From contig NZ_JACEOG010000001.1 in assembly GCF_013868155.1 (NCBI RefSeq), forward strand, positions 1,240,001-1,304,000: DNA of 64,000 nt, given 5' to 3'. Under the pieces are notes generated by a model. The model was not told the DNA's origin and did not search any database. It saw only the letters and a program-made list of their open reading frames with translations. The stretch's first letter is position 1; the number at the start of each line of letters is the position of its first letter. Positions 60,652-64,000 of the stretch are shown here, piece after piece. The translations under genes and the position numbers were made by a program. This stretch comes from Aeromicrobium phoceense (GTDB lineage Bacteria; Actinomycetota; Actinomycetes; Propionibacteriales; Nocardioidaceae).

Positions 60652-60738
60652 CCCAGCCCCGCCCCCGACACTCGCGACCCCGGTTTGCGCCACTCGGCGT
60701 TGGTGGGTCGGAGGTGGGTCGGAGCGGGCGATCCCGCG

Positions 60739-61593
60739 TCAGGCGCGGTGGCGGCGGAACCGCAGCGTGTCGCCGGGCCGCAGCTGGGCGAGCACGTCGG
60801 TGTCGGCGTCGAGGACCACGGCGATCACGGGGTAGCCGCCGGTGACGGGATGGTCCGGACCCAGCACCACCGGACGACCCGAGGTCGTCACCTGGATGCT
60901 GCCGCGCACCACGGGCTCGCTCTCCAGCTCACCCTCGCGTGCCCGGTCGAGCGCGGGCCCCTCCAGCCTGACGCCGATGCGGTCCGAGACGGGGTCGACG
61001 CCCCAGCCGGTCGAGAGCAGCGTCGCGACGGCCGCCGGGGTGAACCAGTCGTCGCGCGGGCCCAGCACGACCCGGACCGCCACCTCGCCCGTGGGCAGCA
61101 GGGGCGGCAGTCCTTCGAGCGAGACCGGTCCGACGGGAGGACCCACCGCGAGCTCGTCGCCGGCCGCCAGGGCATCGGGGCCGAGGGAGGCGAGCGTGTC
61201 GCGGGAGCGGCTGCCCAGGACCGGGGGCACCGCGATCCCGCCCGCGACGGCGACCGTCCAGCGCAGCCCGGCGACCGGCGCCCCGAGTCGCAGCACGTCG
61301 CCACGCCGCAGCGCGAGCGGGCGGCCGGAGTCGACCGGCCGGCCGTCGACGGTCAGCGGCCCCGCCGCCCCCGTGACGGCCACGACGTGCGGCAGGGTCG
61401 CCACCAGCGCGAGACCGCCGCCGAGCGCCTCCACGACGGCCGCGTCGCCCGGATTGCCGACGAGGTGGTTCGCGGTGCGCAGGGCGCGGCGGTCGAACGC
61501 GCCCGACGGCCCTACGCCAAGATCGCCCAGCCCGGGACGCCCGAGGTCCTGCACCAGGCTCAGGGCGCCTGCCTCCAGCACGCGCAGGGTCAT
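60739..61593 (-). CDS. pxpC: 5-oxoprolinase subunit C
   Basis: 284-residue biotin-dependent-carboxyltransferase-like (KipA/AHS2) protein: VQDLGRPGLGDLGVGPSGAFD at the start, LGPDHPVTGGYPVIA near the end. With PxpA and PxpB it hydrolyses 5-oxoproline to glutamate with ATP. Despite the domain name it does not use biotin. ATG 61593 overlaps the pxpB stop by 4 bases. Confidence 0.92.
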   Translation of the reverse strand: MTLRVLEAGALSLVQDLGRPGLGDLGVGPSGAFDRRALRTANHLVGNPGDAAVVEALGGGLALVATLPHVVAVTGAAGPLTVDGRPVDSGRPLALRRGDVLRLGAPVAGLRWTVAVAGGIAVPPVLGSRSRDTLASLGPDALAAGDELAVGPPVGPVSLEGLPPLLPTGEVAVRVVLGPRDDWFTPAAVATLLSTGWGVDPVSDRIGVRLEGPALDRAREGELESEPVVRGSIQVTTSGRPVVLGPDHPVTGGYPVIAVVLDADTDVLAQLRPGDTLRFRRHRA

Positions 61594-62171
61594 CGCGTCA
61601 CCTCGACGAACCGGACGGTGTCACCCGGGTGCAGTAGTGCAGGGTCGTCGCGATCGAGGTCCCAGAGCGGCGCGTCGGTACGGCCGATGAGCCGCCAGCC
61701 GCCGGGGGAGGCGCGGGGGTAGACGCCGCTGAACCGGCCGGCGAGTCCGACCGAGCCCGGCTCCACGCGTGGCCGCGGACGGTCGAGCCGCGGGACCTCG
61801 AGGCGGGGATCGCCCCCGGACAGGTAGGCGAAGCCGGGCGCGAAGCCGGCGAACGCCACCGTCCACGGCGTCGCCCCGTGGAGGCGCACGACCTCGTCCG
61901 GGTCGAGTCCGCAGTGTCGCGCCACGGCCTCGAGGTCAGGTCCGTCGTACACGACCGGGATCTCCACCTCGGCCCCGGCGGTTGCGGCCAGGTCTGCAGG
62001 GGTGGTCGCGCCCACCAGCGAGCGCAGCTCCTCGGGCCGCCCGCGCAGCAGCACGGTGGTCGCACCGAGCGTCGCTCCGCGATCGCGCAGCGCGGCATGC
62101 CAGCGACGGGCCTCGTCGGCGTCCGCGCAGTCGAGCAGCACGGCGCGATCGCCGCAGGGCAGGATCCTCAT
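61590..62171 (-). CDS. pxpB: 5-oxoprolinase subunit B
   Basis: 193-residue KipI/AHS1-type protein: ends with the GRFSGVYPRASPGGWRLIGR and LHPGDTVRF segments; FAGFAPGFAYLSG is diagnostic. Forms the heteromeric oxoprolinase with PxpC. ATG 62171 follows the pxpA stop at once. Confidence 0.92.
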   Translation of the reverse strand: MRILPCGDRAVLLDCADADEARRWHAALRDRGATLGATTVLLRGRPEELRSLVGATTPADLAATAGAEVEIPVVYDGPDLEAVARHCGLDPDEVVRLHGATPWTVAFAGFAPGFAYLSGGDPRLEVPRLDRPRPRVEPGSVGLAGRFSGVYPRASPGGWRLIGRTDAPLWDLDRDDPALLHPGDTVRFVEVTR

Positions 62172-62172
62172 C

Positions 62173-62892
62173 TCAGTGGAAGGGCTCGATCTCGACGCGG
62201 TGCTCCACGAGGACGCCGCGCACGTGGCGCAGCAGGCGCTCGGCGCCCGGGCTGTCGCCGTGCACGCACAGCGAGTCCACCGATCCCACCAGCTCGAGGG
62301 CCTGGGCGGCGGCCTCGGCCGGATCGGTCAGCACGGCACCCGGCTGGTCGCGGGGCACGAGGCCACCCTCGGAGGTGTACGCGCGGTCGGCGAAGCCCTC
62401 GAGCACGACACGGATCCCGGAGTCCTGCGCCATCTCGAGCGCGACCGACCCGGGCATGCCCACGAGGGGCAGCGGCGTCCCGTCGGCCAGCAGCGCCTCG
62501 ACGACGGCCTCCGCCTGGTGGGGATCGTGGCCGATGCGGTGGTAGAGCGCACCGTGCGGCTTGAGGTAGGTGACCAGGCCGCCGACGCGGTCCGCGAGCT
62601 CGCGCAGGTGGTCGAGCTGGCGCCGGACCTCGTCCACGAGGTCACGGGGCGGCAGGTCCACGAACCGGCGGCCGAATCCCTCGCGGTCGCGGTAGCCCAC
62701 CTGCGCCCCGATCGCGACGCCGTGCTCGACCGCGGCCTCGCACGTCGCGCGGATCAGGTCGTCGTCGCCGGCGTACGCGCCGCAGCAGACGTTCGCACTG
62801 GTCACGAGGGGGAGCAGGCGCTCGTCCTCGCCGGACGCCCACCGCTCGGGCGACTCGCCGAGATCGACGTTGAGGTCCACGCGGCCGGCCAT
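62173..62892 (-). CDS. pxpA: 5-oxoprolinase subunit A (LamB/YcsF family)
   Basis: 239-residue LamB/YcsF protein: VDLNVDLGE, TSANVCCGAYAGD, QVGYRDREGFGRR, VTYLKPHGALYH and CVHGDSPGA. Gene order A-B-C on one transcript. ATG 62892 is 6 bases after a minus-strand TAGCGT. Confidence 0.93.
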   Translation of the reverse strand: MAGRVDLNVDLGESPERWASGEDERLLPLVTSANVCCGAYAGDDDLIRATCEAAVEHGVAIGAQVGYRDREGFGRRFVDLPPRDLVDEVRRQLDHLRELADRVGGLVTYLKPHGALYHRIGHDPHQAEAVVEALLADGTPLPLVGMPGSVALEMAQDSGIRVVLEGFADRAYTSEGGLVPRDQPGAVLTDPAEAAAQALELVGSVDSLCVHGDSPGAERLLRHVRGVLVEHRVEIEPFH

Positions 62893-62904
62893 GGACCGAC
62901 GCTA
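62893..62904 (-). promoter_or_regulatory. Leaderless promoter -10 element of pxpA
   Basis: On the minus strand TAGCGT (62904-62899) lies 6 bases before ATG 62892. Confidence 0.6.
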
Positions 62905-62928
62905 CCGCGCGCCAGGTCATCGCTGGCG

Positions 62929-62976
62929 GTGACGTTCCGGGGGTCCGCACCGGCGTGTCGACCCCGCGAACGTCAC
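62929..62976. terminator. Long hairpin after the partial methyltransferase gene
   Basis: GTGACGTTC (62929-62937) pairs with 62968-62976, a 2-base mismatch, then GGGGTC (62940-62945) with 62960-62965 around a 14-base loop. It starts 2 bases after the methyltransferase stop on the minus strand and precedes the pxpA promoter. It may terminate or be a dispersed repeat. Confidence 0.55.
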
Positions 62977-62978
62977 GC

Positions 62979-64000
62979 TCAGCGCTCCCGTTCCACCAGG
63001 AAGGCGCGCGCCTCGTCGGCCACGCGGGTCAGCACGACCGTCGCGGTGCGGGTCCCGGTGAGCTTGAGGCGAGCGACGAGCCGTTCGGGTACGACGTCGA
63101 CGCCGCGCTTCTTGATCGTGAGGGTCCCGATGTCGCGCTCGCGCAGGGCGGCGCGGAGCTGCTTCTCCCGGAAGGGCAGCTCCTCGACCACCCGGAACGC
63201 CCGGCCGAGCGGCGTGGCCGCGGGGGAGTCCGTGGTGATCCAGGCGATGCGGGGGTCGAGGAGGTGGCCGCCGAGGTCCTCGGCGAGCTCGGCCACGAGG
63301 CCCGCCCGGATCACGGCGTCGTCCGGCTCGACGAGGTGCGACAGGGCGTCCCCGACGTGGGCCCGGGCGCCGCGACCCACGAGCGTGGCGCCGCGCGGCA
63401 GCACGGTGGCGCGACGGGCCGGGTCCTGGCCGAAACCGGCCCCCCAGAGGCTCGCCTCGACGAGGTCGCCGCCGTGCGAGACCCACTCGGCCTGCACGCC
63501 CGGCGGGACGGCGTCGTGGGCGATGCCCGGCATCACCTTGGCCACGGCGCGGCCCTCGAGCAGGCCTATGGCGAAGTCCCACGAGGGCACGAGCGCGTCG
63601 AGACGGAAGGTGCGGCCGGCGCCGTCGCGGCGCGCAGGGTCGACGAAGGCGACCTCGTCGGCGCCGATCGGAGTCGTCGTGGCGTCACCGACCTCGACCG
63701 TCCCGGCGAGGCCGAGGGCGGCGAGGTTGGCTCGCGCGATCGCGGCGCGCACGGGGTCGAGCTCGACGCCGCGCACCTCGAGGCCCGCCCGGGCGGCGGC
63801 GATCAGGTCGCCGCCGATGCCGCAGCCGAGGTCGACCAGGCGCGTGGCGCCGAGCGCTGCCAGCCGGCTCGCTCGGTGCGCCGCGACCGGGGCCCGCGTG
63901 GACTGCTCGAGGGCGTCGGGGGTGAAGTAGAGGAGCTCGGCGTCGGCCCCGAACTTCGTGACCGCGCGCCGCCGCAGGTGGTGCTGGGTGACCGCCGCCG
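62979..64000 (-). CDS. Class I SAM-dependent methyltransferase with THUMP-like C-terminal domain, 5' end outside window
   Basis: At least 340 residues, still open at the window edge. Reading in from the edge gives TKFGADAELLYFTPDALEQ, motif I LVDLGCGIGGDL and GVELDPVRAAIARANL, then FVDPARRDGAGR and DFAIGLLEGRAVAKVMPG. The C-terminal part (TLTIKKRGVDVVPERL, LKLTGTRTATVVLTR) looks like the THUMP-like domain of actinobacterial rRNA/tRNA methyltransferase homologues. Substrate unknown; probably RNA. A start at GTG 63776 would remove motif I and is rejected. Confidence 0.87.
   Translation of the reverse strand, partial: AAVTQHHLRRRAVTKFGADAELLYFTPDALEQSTRAPVAAHRASRLAALGATRLVDLGCGIGGDLIAAARAGLEVRGVELDPVRAAIARANLAALGLAGTVEVGDATTTPIGADEVAFVDPARRDGAGRTFRLDALVPSWDFAIGLLEGRAVAKVMPGIAHDAVPPGVQAEWVSHGGDLVEASLWGAGFGQDPARRATVLPRGATLVGRGARAHVGDALSHLVEPDDAVIRAGLVAELAEDLGGHLLDPRIAWITTDSPAATPLGRAFRVVEELPFREKQLRAALRERDIGTLTIKKRGVDVVPERLVARLKLTGTRTATVVLTRVADEARAFLVERER

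Noticed and set aside
60652..60738. Promoter or small gene between tsaD and pxpC
   Set aside because: The genes converge here; the stretch is short, and I see no start signal, ribosome site or perfect hairpin.
62979..63776. A complete shorter methyltransferase starting at GTG 63776
   Set aside because: The frame continues to the window edge and the upstream part encodes the SAM motif LVDLGCGIGGDL, so the gene is truncated by the window.

Overview
The window is high-GC DNA (roughly 70% by eye) from an actinomycete. The gene set and order, the many ATGA/GTGA-coupled operons, frequent GTG starts, leaderless promoters and a dispersed palindromic repeat of a kind common in Nocardioidaceae suggest an Aeromicrobium/Nocardioides-like chromosome; the genus is inference. 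I see no rRNA, tRNA, insertion sequence, prophage or CRISPR array, and no gene-free stretch longer than 300 bases.

Region 1 (1-14.2 kb) is acyl-CoA catabolism: two closely related peptide-type ABC substrate-binding proteins at its ends, and between them enoyl-CoA hydratases, a MaoC hydratase, a thiolase, an antibiotic-monooxygenase-fold protein, three acyl-CoA dehydrogenases, a short-chain dehydrogenase, two paralogous TetR regulators and a DHA2-type exporter. Region 2 (14.3-21.4 kb) holds ATP-dependent DNA ligase LigB, a single-chain biotin-dependent acyl-CoA carboxylase with its divergent TetR regulator, and small proteins of unknown function. Region 3 (21.4-43.9 kb) holds a thioesterase/acyl-CoA synthetase pair, a TetR gene, a free-standing 71-residue biotin carrier, and one tightly packed operon for a carboxyltransferase, an acyl-CoA synthetase, a complete oligopeptide-type ABC importer and a biotin carboxylase. 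After a housekeeping island (truA, Nudix, methyltransferase, phosphoesterase) come a third TetR type, a class III CoA-transferase, a second acyl-CoA synthetase and an orphan binding protein.

Region 4 (43.9-64 kb) is core metabolism: gltA, rplM-rpsI, glmM, acetyltransferases, coaA, glmS, nnr, alr, the t6A genes (a GNAT-TsaE fusion, tsaB, rimI, tsaD), plsC, the pxpABC 5-oxoprolinase operon and a partial methyltransferase.

The most interesting signal is regulatory. Three inverted-repeat families lie in the catabolic promoters: AGTTGAA-N6-TTCA (five promoter regions, one of them variant), CTAAGC-N4-GCTTAG (three) and TTGAC-N6-GTCAA (two tandem pairs). Together with CRP-like TGTGA-N6-TCACA sites they tie scattered units into what looks like one programme: import a carboxylic acid by an oligopeptide-type ABC system, activate it with CoA, carboxylate it with a three-part biotin enzyme, and degrade it by beta-oxidation. 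The substrate is unknown.
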